A stretch of DNA of 64,000 bases from Aedes albopictus (lineage: Eukaryota > Arthropoda > Insecta > Diptera > Culicidae): the NCBI RefSeq assembly GCF_035046485.1, contig NC_085138.1, forward strand, positions 59,873,254 to 59,937,253. Direction: 5' to 3'. Positions 1 through 10,380 of this stretch are shown here, piece after piece; position 1 is the first letter of the stretch, and each line of letters begins with the position of its first letter. Under the pieces are notes generated by a model. The model had not been told where the DNA came from, did not search any database, and saw only the letters and a program-made list of their open reading frames with translations. Position numbers and translations under genes: made by a program.

Positions 1-295
1 AATAGTCAAGATGGCGGACTTAAATCCAAAATTACGGCTCAAAGCTCAAGATAGCGGCTTTTTGTTATGGTGAAATGGGAGAGTGTCCAGGTGCATTTTT
101 GACTCGCATTTTTGAGAGCACCGATCTCGTCATCCACAAAACGCCCGAAATCGAAAATGCTACTCAATGTTTATCACGAGTGAGCACGGCTACTCATTGC
201 TTTTCAGCTCTGTTTGTTGTTTAGATGACGAGATCCGTGGTTTCGGTATTTGCAAGGCAGCCATTGTGACGGCCATCTTTGGGTTCGCTCATATA

Positions 296-1216
296 CAGGG
301 GATACTCAAAATAACTGGGACAGGTAAAATTTTCACTTTTCAAAAAATGTTCAACTCGCTGTAACTTTTCGAAAAAGGCATCAAATATTTTCAAATTTTT
401 ACTGTAAGTTTATCAACTAGTTGTGTATCAGTGGTCAAAATTTGAAAAAGATCGAGCTATTCTACACGAAGTCATAAAGGTTGTAGAAAAAGGTATAATT
501 ATACGATAGCCAACTTTGAACTGTTATATCTCCGGATTCAATGAACCGAATGCAATGAAATTTTGATCATTTATGACTTATATAATGAGCTATCAAAAAC
601 TTTTGACTAAACTTAAAATTCTTTACACGAAAGGAAATGATAACGAATAGATTATTTTTCTGATATAACACTAATTTATCCAAAACTTCATCATCGTTAC
701 AAAATTCGTGATAGTAATTATAGTTCATTTAAATTCCCTCTAATTGACTTGAATATATTTATGTTTCAAAGGAAAGCTACCAAATAGCCGGCATTAAATT
801 GAAAAAGTAATGGGATACACATGAAAAATAGATAAATTTACTAAAAAATCATAGAATAAATTAAATCGCTATAACTTTTTTTCTTATTAATAATTTCAAA
901 TTAAGTCAACTGTTTTTCAAAGTTCATTATATAAGTCGTAAATGATCAAAATTTCATTGCATTCGGTTTATTGAATCCGGAGATATAACAGTTCAAAGTT
1001 GGCTATCGGATTATTATACCTTTTTCTAGAACCTCTATAACTTCGTGTAGAATAGCTCGATCTTTTCCAAATTTTGACCACTGATACACAACTAGTTGAT
1101 GAACTTACAGTAAAAATTTTAGAATATTTGATGCCCTTTTCGAAAAGTTACAACGAGTTGAACATTTTTTGAAAAATGAAAATTTTACCTGTCCCAGTTA
1201 TTTTGAGTATCCCCTG
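296..1216. mobile_element. Long-TIR MITE flanked by TA (Tc1/mariner-like ends)
   Basis: The left end reads CAGGGGATACTCAAAATAAC and the right end is its reverse complement. The two arms are imperfect inverted copies of roughly 300 bp each (about 296-610 and 905-1216). TA dinucleotides flank both ends (294-295 and 1217-1218), which is the target duplication of Tc1/mariner elements. The centre is AT-rich and holds no transposase. I read it as a non-autonomous foldback MITE; assignment to Tc1/mariner rests on the TA and end sequence only. Confidence 0.8.
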
Positions 1217-1218
1217 TA

Positions 1219-2885
1219 TGTCCTTAAGACATATAGGCGCAAACATCAAAGCTACATAAACGATATGATTTCTGGTGCCATGTAATGGATTTTTGTTTAA
1301 CGTATGAAAGTGCGATATTCATCAACATGTCGCTTGAGTTTTGTTGAAATGTGTTTTCGAAGGCACGAGGAAGGCACCATCACCGCTAGATGGATTAATT
1401 AGGATTTTTTACTTCTAAGAAAGCTTGCTTGGACGCTTATCAGAGAAATTTTCCCCGTTTCATATAACCGTTTCCCACTGTGCGCCACTTGATTCAATTC
1501 AGCAGGAATATGATTTGTGACATCAATAAACTTAATAATATATGGAGCAAGCCGGTGCGGTACCAAAAGGTTAACCGGTGGTGCCCTTGCATTTGATGTT
1601 AGAGGGTGGCGGCGGGCCAAATGAGTGAGCCTTGTCAGATAAGAACCACTTCTCCTTTTCTCCCTCTCGTTGGAGTTGGTCATCATTCATTCGTCCTTCT
1701 TGGTAGTGGATCATTTCTGGTTGGCTGAGGATTAATTGGATCGTTCTGCGAACCATAGCACCACACATTCCTCCAGAAACATGCAAGCACGCATCTCACA
1801 CTGTCGTATATCATGACGTGTGGGGTAGGTGGGGCAGTTGGGGGAAGTGTGAGGGATGCCTACTATTGTTATGGACAGGATCAAAAATAAGCCTGTCCTC
1901 TCAGCTCGGGGCATGGCGGCAATAGGGACTCTGGTAGCTATAATCCACACTTGGATGGCCGTACAACAAGCTGGAGCAATTTCGGATTATGGTTTTGAAT
2001 GGACCGGTTGTTTGTGTGAGAAGGATTTCGGAGAAATGAGTGTAATATGGCGATAGTACCGACCGGGCATGCATGGGATGAGTTTCATTCGGAGTGGTAA
2101 ATTGGATGCTGCAATAATGGGGTTCATGTTCATGTGAAAGCTGTCTATCATAATGGAGAAAGAGCTTACACATGTTCGGTAGAGTATGGATCGGAAACGT
2201 TTAAGATTATTCTAATGCCAATTGTGAGTCTTCATAAAGGATTCAGTGAGTTAGTTGAAGCGAATGAACATTTTATTGCTTGTATGAGTTTGTGGTTTTT
2301 CGACAATGTTGGGGAAGTTTAACAACTCTAGTTGGGAGACACAGAGGAGATATGCAACTTCTTGGAAGCCTGCCTTTTCATCACATGCAGCTCTTCTGAG
2401 AAGGTTAATATTGTATGCCAGACGCTTCTTGGTGCAACGATTTCACTTTTCACGTTATATTTTTAGATTTCCAAGCTCTTCTACTCTGAGTTTTTGTTGT
2501 ACATTTTTTTGCTCAAATAATATGTACAACAGACATCGATTCGACATCATCCTACTCCCAAGAAAATTAGGTAGTTGAGAGAAGATCCCTTTTTTTCTTT
2601 TTAAGCGTAACAACCCCAGTGGAACAGACTGCTTCTCGGTTTATGAAGCTCCTCCTCAGCATTCTTTATCTTATCAATCATTCTAACATTCGTTTCTTCT
2701 ACCGTACCAATATCCTGTATGCCCAAATGTTAAATAATATTAGTTATATCTTGATAGTTGTTTTGATTAATTGTTTTTCAAATTTATTTCATTTTTTATA
2801 GCTCAAAATTCGATGTGCTATTAAATTAAATTAAATTACCTTGCTCTAGATATTCTTCCAAGAACTCCTACAAATATTCCTTCAA
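1219..2885. other. No recognisable gene or repeat
   Basis: Only short ORFs lie here and none resembles a known protein. Composition is mixed and locally GC-richer around 1550-2000. A (TTAAA)n-like run occurs at 2820-2840. This may be single-copy upstream or intronic host sequence. Confidence 0.4.
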
Positions 2886-3150
2886 GGGTCTCCAGTTAGC
2901 CTAGTGGTTAAGGCTATGGATCGCCAATCCGGAGACGACGGGTTCGATTCCCGTTCCGGTCGGGAAAATTTTCTCGACTCCCTGGGCATAGTGTATCATT
3001 GTGCTTGCCTCACAATATTCTAATTTATGCAATGGCTGGCAAAGAAAGCCCTCCAATCAATAACTGTGGAAGTGCTCAAAAGAACACTAAGTTGGAGAGA
3101 GGCAGGCCAAGTCCCAGTGGGGACGTGGAGCCATTAAGAAGAAGAAGAAG
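2886..3150 (+). mobile_element. tRNA-derived SINE, Feilai-like, full length
   Basis: A pol III promoter is visible: A box TAGCCTAGTGG (2897-2907) and B box GGTTCGATTCC (2941-2951). A conserved body follows (AATAACTGTGGAAGTGCTC) and the copy ends in an AAGAAGAAG tail. An imperfect target duplication, ATTCCTTCAAG/ATTTCTTCAAG, flanks it. The structure and the several copies in this window fit Feilai, the abundant tRNA-related SINE of Aedes; the family name is from memory. Confidence 0.85.
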
Positions 3151-4276
3151 ATTTCTTCAAGGATTGCTCTAATCAAACTTGTATTTTTTTAAACATATAA
3201 ATGCGAAAGTACAAGTAATTGTCTTTTTTAGAAAGTCAAAATGATTGACCTATTGGAGACTGTGAGATTAGAATTGTGGAATTAAAAGTGAAAGAAGTTA
3301 TTGAGGAAAAAAACCACTTTCAAGGGGTCGCCGGTAATAAAAACGTAACGTATCTTGAAAACTAACAGAGTTAAGAATTTGGCGTATTCAGCAAAATTAT
3401 TCAGAACAGCATTTTCTACAACCCTTGTGAAGACATCAACCTTGTATCTGAACGATTCAAAAAGTAAAATTTCTATCTCACTTTTAGGGGGATTGATCAT
3501 TTCTACCAACAGGTTAAAAGAAGTACGTTATTGTAGTGAAAAACTTCCTTGAAGACACCATGATGCTAAACGGCATGGTTAAATCAGCAATTGTGCCATA
3601 TAGTAGTTGGATTCTTTGCGTGCAATATAAGAAATCTTTGAAACATCATTTCGTAAAAACACCGTTTCTCGAGAATGGCTTGACGGATCTTCGTGAAATT
3701 TTGTTGGTAGTTGCACAACCCCTAAAGCTCCGTGGTCAACCTTTTCCTTTTTTTTATATCGTGCATTTAGCCGAAATGGCGATCGAAAAACGACGGAATT
3801 TTTCGATTTTTCAAATCAATGCCCCTCCCTCTCCCAGGACGGGGAGGGTCAAAACTTCAGATTTATGAGTTTCTAGTCGGGAGCAATCAGAAAAAGTAAA
3901 ATTTAGGGCTGGGCAGAACAAAAATTGATTTTTTGTCGGACCGTGAATTAGGAAGTACTTTTTTCAAAAACTCTCATCGAAATGTAAGTTGTTTGGATTG
4001 CCGAGGAAGCTTCACCCAGTGTGTTTCTTTGGGGCAACACTCAAAAACATTCCGAATGTTCACCCAAAAATCTTGACAACACCGCAGAAAGAATAAATCC
4101 CTTCCGCCAGAAATCCGAGAGAACCACTCGAAAAGTCAATTGGACCCTTACACCGAACAAACAGGAGAAAATCCTTTATACATATGCCACCCTCCTGGCC
4201 CATGGTTCATACATTGCATTGTACGATGATAACGATATAAGCCCACTCTAGAATAATTGATTACCCTTCTTCACAG
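3151..4276. other. No recognisable gene; region upstream of RASSF8 5' exon
   Basis: AT-rich sequence with only short ORFs and no clear repeat. At 4255-4276 a pyrimidine-rich tract ends in TTCACAG. It could be the splice acceptor for the RASSF8 5' untranslated/start exon, in which case this stretch is the upstream intron. Confidence 0.4.
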
Positions 4277-4726
4277 GCGTCGGTGCGGCTCAGTGAGCAG
4301 ATTTGAAGACAGAACGAGCAACCAGCAGCCAGCCAACCTCCGTCATCATCCGACGAGCTAATATTATGACAGCGACGAGAAGGTGGCATCCTCGTGGTGG
4401 CAGCAACAGCAGCAGCATCAGCGAAAGCCGACGAACGGCACCGGTCCGAAGATACCGATGGTATTGGTGTGCCGCTTAACTTTCAAGTGACAAAGTTGTA
4501 AGGAAAATCCTTCAAGCCCCAGGGCCCTGAATCAGCAGCCGGGGCGGCGAGTGTGGGACGTGGGTGTGAGTGAGTGTGTGGTGGGGTGGGAAGAAAACAG
4601 GCTCCTCAACCAAGGCCGGCAGTTCCGGACGGGGGGTGGGCTGTTGGTAGCAGTACCCCAACCCAACCCGGGTGGTCCCAGCACAGGGCACAGGAAGGCC
4701 ACGGCAGGGCGGCGGCACGGTGAAAC
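4277..4726 (+). other. RASSF8: Putative 5' UTR of RASSF8
   Basis: This is GC-rich leader sequence between a good acceptor (pyrimidine tract plus CACAG ending at 4276) and the RASSF8 start codon at 4727. The acceptor suggests an upstream noncoding exon outside what I can identify, but transcription could also start within this stretch. It carries CAGCAG runs (about 4398-4420) and at least one upstream ORF. Confidence 0.5.
4366..4479 (+). other. Upstream ORF in the RASSF8 leader (37 codons)
   Basis: An ATG at 4366 opens 37 codons ending in TAA at 4477-4479, about 250 bp before the RASSF8 ATG. The peptide is Arg/Ser-rich and resembles nothing known. If the leader is transcribed, this ORF could lower translation of the main frame. 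No conservation data are available to me. Confidence 0.3.
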
Positions 4727-4798
4727 ATGGAATTGAAAGTATGGGTCGAAGGAATACAGCGCATTGTTTGCGGAGTGACGGAAGTCACCACTTGTCAG
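4727..4798 (+). CDS. RASSF8: RASSF8, coding exon 1 (start of RA domain)
   Basis: This exon encodes the first 24 residues, beginning [20 protein letters not shown], the highly conserved amino terminus of RASSF7/8-type N-terminal RASSF proteins. The ATG has a favourable context (AAAC before ATGG). The exon ends in CAG followed by GTAAGC, a consensus donor, in phase 0. It joins exon 2 in frame to give ...[16 protein letters not shown]..., as expected for the family. RASSF8 is an adaptor with a Ras-association fold. In Drosophila it works with ASPP at epithelial junctions and restrains Src signalling; that role is known for the family, not shown here. Confidence 0.9.
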
Positions 4799-5239
4799 GT
4801 AAGCTATTATCGCTCTCAATGTCTTTCCGTTTCGTTTTCGTTTTCTCGAGTGCCCTTCAGGTGGGCTTGAGCCCTCGGGTGGACAGGTGAATCGTTCGTA
4901 GAAAAATTATTTCGTGTTCTTTCGCTTGTAACCGTTGCATATGTAAGAAAGTCGAAGTCTACTTCATAGTTCAAAAATGGTTTTATGTTCCATTTACGAT
5001 TCTCCCATCCAATCTGATGAAGGTTATAAATCATCATCCTATCTAACAAGAATATTTTCTCTTTTCTGCATTTTCCCGTAACTTCGGAAAACCCCACCCA
5101 CCGCCATCGGCTTCCTTTTCCGTTACCGCCGGAAACTGTGCTCTCGCTCGACAACATCCCCAACTGGTGCTGTGACGCCGTCAACAACTTTGATGCGCTG
5201 GGGCGAACGAATAAAAATAAATGGTGGAAAAAAATCCAG
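4799..5239 (+). other. RASSF8 intron 1 (441 bp)
   Basis: The intron is bounded by donor GTAAGC and acceptor ATCCAG. Phase 0 on both sides restores a continuous RA domain. The acceptor has an unusually A-rich upstream run (GGAAAAAAATCCAG) and no strong pyrimidine tract. The open frame continues upstream of the acceptor to 5138, which could mislead gene predictors into a false start there. Confidence 0.8.
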
Positions 5240-5877
5240 GACGTGGTATTTGCCCTCGCACATGCCACCGGGAAAACCGGAAGATTCACCCTCATCGAGC
5301 GATGGCGCAACAACGAAAGGCTGCTGGCACCCCACGAGAACCCGCTGAAAATCCTCATGAAGTGGGGCGAATATTCCAGTGATGTGCAGTTCATACTGCA
5401 ACGATCGGAGCAGAAGAAGCCCGATCAAAGCCAGCAGAACAATACCAACAATAGTAATAGCAATAGCAATAGTAGTAGCAACGTCCCCGCTCAGAACCAG
5501 CAGAATACTCATCACCAGCAGCAGCAACAGCAGCAGCCTCAGCAACAGCAACAACCCCAACACCCCCAGTCGCAGCAGCAGATCCTTCGGCAGCAGCAAA
5601 AGTTGAACCAGTTGAATGGTAACAACCACATAGTGAGCGGTAGCGGCGGGTTGGACGACCCCAAGAGCAAGTTGGTTCAGAACAACCTGAAGAACAGTGC
5701 CGGCAACGCAGGAAATGACCCCTACGGGAAGCAGTTCGGCCAGCAGCAACACCAACAGCAGCAGCAGCAGCAGCAACATCATCACCATTTACAGCAGTCG
5801 GAATTGATCAGTAATTGTTTGCCGCCGTCATCGCTGCTGGAGCGAGGAAAGGAAACGAGGAAGAGCCTCAACTCAGG
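5240..5877 (+). CDS. RASSF8: RASSF8, coding exon 2 (RA domain and polyQ linker)
   Basis: The exon starts in phase 0 with [20 protein letters not shown] and runs through RWRNNERLL and [20 protein letters not shown], completing the Ras-association domain (protein residues about 1-82). A low-complexity linker follows: Asn/Ser-rich, then Gln-rich with several Q7-Q8 runs and an HHHH stretch, ending in [17 protein letters not shown]. The donor GTGAGT begins at 5878 and leaves two bases, so the next exon must enter with one base. The C-terminal coiled coil expected of RASSF7/8 proteins is not in this exon, so the gene is 3'-incomplete in this window. The polyQ is coded largely by CAG with CAA interruptions. 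Confidence 0.9.
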
Positions 5878-6350
5878 GTGAGTCATCAATATTATTGTGT
5901 TTGTAGATAGCATTTCCTTGGGGAGAATGGGAAGTAAGGCAAGGTAGCACACACAATGAGTTATTCAGGTGTGCCCAAATTGAGTGTGGGTTAGATATAC
6001 AGATCTGAGGAAACAAAATGTAGAAGTATAATTGATAATCCTAGTATCATGCTGTTCTTGGAACAGTGAAAAATAGTTAACCAATTTATATCTTCAATAA
6101 ATACACAAAGGAAAAGGGAAGGATTACCGGTGTTAATTACAATATGTAGAAGCGTTAAGAAAGGACAATGACTCAATCGGTTTAATCTCATGATTTATTG
6201 TTCTTTCTACGATTTTGATCTAAGATTTTGATCAACCCAGAAGCAGCCTTAAGGAATTATACTAGAAGCGTATGAAAAAAAAAATATCACAAAATAATCG
6301 AAGCAATATGTTACGGGTATAAATATTTGTTACATTAATACGACAGAATA
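5878..6350 (+). other. Start of the RASSF8 large intron
   Basis: The stretch begins at the GTGAGT donor and is AT-rich. No further coding sequence or repeat is evident before the MITE at 6351. Confidence 0.6.
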
Positions 6351-7406
6351 CCCGAGCAGAAGAAAATAACAGTCGCATAACAAAATGCGTTATTTTGGCA
6401 AAATAACTGAATAATGAAATCAGTTATTTTAATGTTATTAACATAACATATTCTGTTATAAACATGCGTGTCATAAGCGGCAAAATAACAAATATCATAA
6501 CAAAAAAATGTTCCTGAAGGACCAATTTAATAACATGTTTTGTTTGTGTCAATAACAACTTAATAACAATGAATTTAGAAAATATTTCAATAACAAATTT
6601 TGATTTTCAAAAGTTATTGATAACAAACCAAAAGCAAAATTTTTTGGATAGAGTTATCCTTATTGTGAATTATAACATATGAGTCTAACTATTTCAGAGG
6701 AACTAGTAATCCACCAACACTCTGATATTTTCTATGGCATGGATACGACTATATGTAACTGGATACAAAAAATAATAAAAAAAACAGGACATAATTTTCG
6801 AAGTGTTCATATAATAATAAGCTGACAAGAATAATAAGTAGAATTATTAGGTAATATGTACGGGCCTGTGGTTAAGGCTATGGATCGCCAATCCGGAGAC
6901 GGCGGGTTCGACTCCCGTTCCCGTCGGGAAAATTTTCTCGACTTGCCTCACAATATACAAATTCATGCAATGGCAGGCAAAGAAAGCCCTTCAATTAATA
7001 TCTGTGGAAGTGCTCAAAGAACACTACATTGAAGCGAGGCAGGCCAAGTCCCAGTGTGGACATCGAGCTATTAAGAAGAAGAAGATGTACGGAATGCTGT
7101 AAAGAACGTAAATCTTCAATGTTGTAGTTAAAATTTAAAAACTTGTTATTGTTAAGATATTGTTTATCAAATATTCGTACACTCTCAATATCACAATAAT
7201 AACTTAGTTTGCTCCATAACAAAACATGCTATTTAAATAATGTTTAATGTGTGCATATCAATAGCTGGATAATAACAAAATAAGATTGTCCCACAAAACA
7301 TGTTATAGAAAAGTAATTCCTTGATAAGTTAATAATAACAAAACAAGATATAAAAACAGGTTATGTTATTTTGTAGTTATTATTTTGCTATTCGCTTCTG
7401 CTCGGG
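6351..7406. mobile_element. MITE with CCCGAGCAGAAG ends (copy 1), split by a SINE
   Basis: The ends are CCCGAGCAGAAG and its inverse CTTCTGCTCGGG, flanked by TA on both sides (6349-6350 and 7407-7408). The body is full of ATAACAAAA/TTTGTTAT words and has no ORF of note. A Feilai-like SINE is inserted inside (6862-7085). Without it the copy is about 830 bp. Two more copies lie at 47750-48735 and 56744-59167, both in the opposite orientation to this one. Confidence 0.85.
6862..7085 (+). mobile_element. Feilai-like SINE, damaged A box, nested in MITE
   Basis: It begins GGGCCTGTGGTTAAGG, so part of the A-box region is deleted compared with the 2886 copy. The B box is present as GGTTCGACTCC. Part of the middle after TTTTCTCGACT is also deleted. 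The tail is AAGAAGAAGAAG. Confidence 0.75.
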
Positions 7407-7508
7407 TAATTGTTTAATATGTTCAAAATTTAATATTCGTGCGTTCTTTGTGTTACATGCTGTATTTTAACTTGTAAATATTCCTCTAGCATTAATGCAC
7501 ATTTATAG

Positions 7509-7730
7509 GATTCTGGCAGAATAGAGGCCAATGAATTGCAATCCTATTTAGATTACCAACATTCAGGCCATTTCGGGCCGCGATTAAGTACCAAAGATGT
7601 AAACATTGCCCTGGCACAGACTTCAAGTTATAGAACTCAAGTGATTAAACCCAAACCGGGATGCCCGATTAGGATTAGTTTTCCTAGACAAAAGCAAGCT
7701 ATGAACACAACAGCAAAGACTGTGAACTAA
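7509..7730 (+). CDS. Candidate terminal exon, unknown protein (74 codons with stop)
   Basis: After an acceptor-like TTTATAG (ending 7508), a frame opens DSGRIEANELQSYLDYQHSG and closes with TAA at 7728-7730. It is not low-complexity and is not made of surrounding repeats: it has balanced composition with PKPGCPIRISFPRQK near the end. In phase 0 it does not fit RASSF8 exon 2, which leaves two bases; spliced there it would stop after five codons. It could belong to an alternative transcript, an unseen nested gene, or an old TE fragment. I recognise no domain. Confidence 0.25.
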   Translation, partial: DSGRIEANELQSYLDYQHSGHFGPRLSTKDVNIALAQTSSYRTQVIKPKPGCPIRISFPRQKQAMNTTAKTVN

Positions 7731-7935
7731 AAGGCAAATTGCCAATCAAAATACAATTCCAGGATGACTGATGGACCAAAAACCAATACATGAAACCTCG
7801 TCATCCTGTGATCGGAAGATGTTATCCATCTGGATAACAGGGCACATTTATGTTATGTGTTGTGTTGCATCGATTTGTGATGTTTGTATATTGTGCATTT
7901 GTAAGGTTCTATGTGTATCATGATCCTTTGTAATA

Positions 7936-8056
7936 GGGTAACTTTCCAATTGTTGCACGGTTAAAAATTCTTTAATTGTTGCACACCTCATAAGAATAAC
8001 ATGGAATGTGCAACAATAGGCGAGTTTTTAGCCGTGCAACAATTGGAAAATTACCC
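7936..8056. mobile_element. Short foldback MITE, 121 bp
   Basis: The arms GGGTAACTTTCCAATTGTTG and its inverse (ending TTACCC) flank a short centre. TA borders both ends (7934-7935, 8057-8058). It has no coding capacity. Confidence 0.75.
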
Positions 8057-8092
8057 TAATTAATTTTATTTTATTTTGTAACTAATGCTTCT

Positions 8093-10075
8093 TAGTGAGC
8101 ATGAGCATGAGCATGAGCATGATTGACCGCCCGCGGTTGCTCCTCTGTTATTGCAAGGACAACTGCATTTACACAAAGAACCAACAGATGATGCTTGGGA
8201 TTAGCTTTCTCTTCATTGTGTAAATGATGCAATCCCATTACTTTTCAATAAGCAATACCAGCGCCGGCCGCGTCCGAATGCAGGTCAATTGAGGATAGGG
8301 AAGGAAATGATGACGTGATTCTCGCTTAGGCCAATAACCGAGGAATTCTCTGCGTTACTACGAGAAATCACTAGGAGTTTGGACAGGGGAAACGGAGATG
8401 TGTTGAGGATTTCGACGTGGTAAACGAGTGTAATATTTTGATTCGCGATTAATAATGCGCTCGCGAAGAAATACCCTTCTAAACCTTTGACGACGAACGC
8501 GATCTATTGTGCCTCAAAACTCACCCTACATAAGTTATTCATTCGCAACTAAGGAGAACACAATGCTAAACACCGACGCATTTGTAGTTTGCGTTTCCGC
8601 GCGAGACAATGCTGAATGCGATCGATTCACAAGTATTAACAAAATAACACGGGATAAATAAATCAGAAAGATCTTACCGCATGGTTCGCCGTCTATCTTT
8701 TACCGACCCTCTCTTTTTCCAGAAATTCATGCAACGTTTATTTGAGTCAAAACATTTATTCATTTGGGCTAAAATATTACAAATGTCGACACCGAAGATG
8801 ACGAACCATTCAAATTTTTGTGTACATGCAAAAAATGAAAGAAAAATATTTATTACCAACTAAATGTGCAAATGGAACTAGCGCCGACACATGACGTGAC
8901 GAACTTTTCAATATTTGTTAGATAAATACACAAAACCCAGTGCAGAATTTTATACACCCTATAGCATTAATTATTGTAATAAAATGGAACGAGCTCACCA
9001 ATAAACATCCTTCGAAGTGTCCAGTGCGTATGTGCTGCAGCATCTTCCACAAACTGGCCTCGAAATCACACTGAACCGCTACAACAACACACGGGTACGA
9101 CGATGTGCACATTCAAATTGTCGACGACGACGCGGCCGATCCGAATGAAAAAAGCGGCACTTCCACTTTGCCTCCAAAAACACACTTAACCGCCCCGTAC
9201 AAAGACGAGCACGCACGCAGGACTGAAATGTCATCCGCTGCTGGCATCACACGACCGACTCGCACGAAAACTAGTTTTTTCCTCTAAAAGCACACACACA
9301 GAACGACGACGCGATGCAACGACGCAACATATCTAAATACCAAGGTAAGATATTCCCGCAAATGTCAATAACGAGACCCACTAACACATCTGCGTTAGTT
9401 ATGAAAAGTTTGTGATTTTACTCTAGAATGTCATTATTTCTGCAAAATTTGTAAAGTTTTATTAGTTTGAAAGTTTCTAAATGCTCTAAAACTATGTTTA
9501 GAATAAATTAGAAAAATGTTGTCATTGATTTTCAAATGGCGATATTTTCTGATTTATTGCATGGAAGTCACTTTTATCTAGAGAGATGCCTTTTAATAGT
9601 TGCCTCTATGATGTGAGAGCCTAATTTCTCATAAAAGTTTGCTAAATAGTGATGCGCCCATACAAATCTGCATAAATTTCATAACTATTTTTTGCTTTTT
9701 TCCTTTTCTCACTAATACATGAATAATAGTTGGAGTATATTACCTTGGTATTTAGATACGTTGGCAACGACGAACCAAGACAGACTGAAATGTCATCCGC
9801 TGCTGGCATCACACGACCGACTCGCACAAAAACTAGTTTTTTCCTCTAACAGCACACACACAGAACGACGATGCGATGCAACGACGAACCAAAACAAACT
9901 GAAATGTCATCCGCTGCTGGCATCACACGACCGACTCGCACGAAAACTAGTTTTTTCCTCTAAAAGCACACACACACAGGACGACGACGCGGATGCAACG
10001 ACGAACCAAAACAGACTGAAATGTCATCCGCTGCTGGCATCACACGACCGACTCGCACGAAAACTAGTTTTTTTT
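8093..10075. repeat. Dispersed element with (GAGCAT)n end and minisatellite end (copy 1)
   Basis: The left border is a GAGCAT hexamer run (about 8096-8120). A body follows that is shared with 25943-26842, recognisable by CAGCGCCGGCC, TGCAAAAAATGAAAG and TAGCGCCGACAC. The right part (9105-9330 and 9760-10075) is a GC-rich tandem repeat of roughly 110-120 bp containing TGAAATGTCATCCGCTGCTG and GACCGACTCGCACG. A MITE at 9331-9757 splits the tandem block. The hexamer end may be the 3' tail of a minus-strand non-LTR or SINE-like element, but I cannot assign a class. Confidence 0.6.
9331..9757. mobile_element. MITE inserted in the minisatellite
   Basis: Inverted ends ATCTAAATACCAAGGTAA (left) and its complement (right, ending TTTAGAT) bound 427 bp of AT-rich sequence. 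The minisatellite continues on both sides, showing that it inserted after the tandem repeat formed. Confidence 0.7.
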
Positions 10076-10202
10076 TCATTTGTAACTAATGCTTCTTAGT
10101 GATATGAAAGTAAACCATTATTAAATCCTGAATGAAATTCAATGAGAATGTATGTGTCTTTAACCAGCTTAATGGCTACGTTTTCGCTGTCGATGCTTTC
10201 CA

Positions 10203-10380
10203 CCCAAGTAACACACTTGTCACAGAAGAGTTACGGCGCCGCAGGTTTTTGTTGCGCAGAAGTCATAGTGACTTACTTCTAACAAATAAATACAAACTTG
10301 CTAGAAGTAAGTCACAATGACTTCTGCGCAACAAAAACCTGCGCCGCCGTGACTCTTCTGTGACAAGTGTGTTAATTGGG
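10203..10380. mobile_element. Hairpin MITE, CCCAAG family (copy A)
   Basis: It is almost a single hairpin. AACACACTTGTCACAGAAGA on the left is mirrored by TCTTCTGTGACAAGTGTGTT on the right, with arms of about 75-80 bp and a short loop. The outer bases CCCAAG/(T)TGGG and the inner TTGCGCAGAAGTCA match the copy at 15309-15444. Confidence 0.75.

Noticed and set aside
1399..2322. Cluster of 60-95 codon ORFs on both strands
   Set aside because: Overlapping in different frames with no recognisable domain or splice-consistent structure.
5138..5239. Upstream extension of the RASSF8 exon 2 frame with its own ATG
   Set aside because: Splicing from 4798 to 5240 restores the conserved RA domain exactly; the extension ([12 protein letters not shown]...) is intron read-through.
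5123..5788. 221-codon minus-strand Leu-rich ORF
   Set aside because: It is the antisense shadow of the RASSF8 CAG/CAA repeat.
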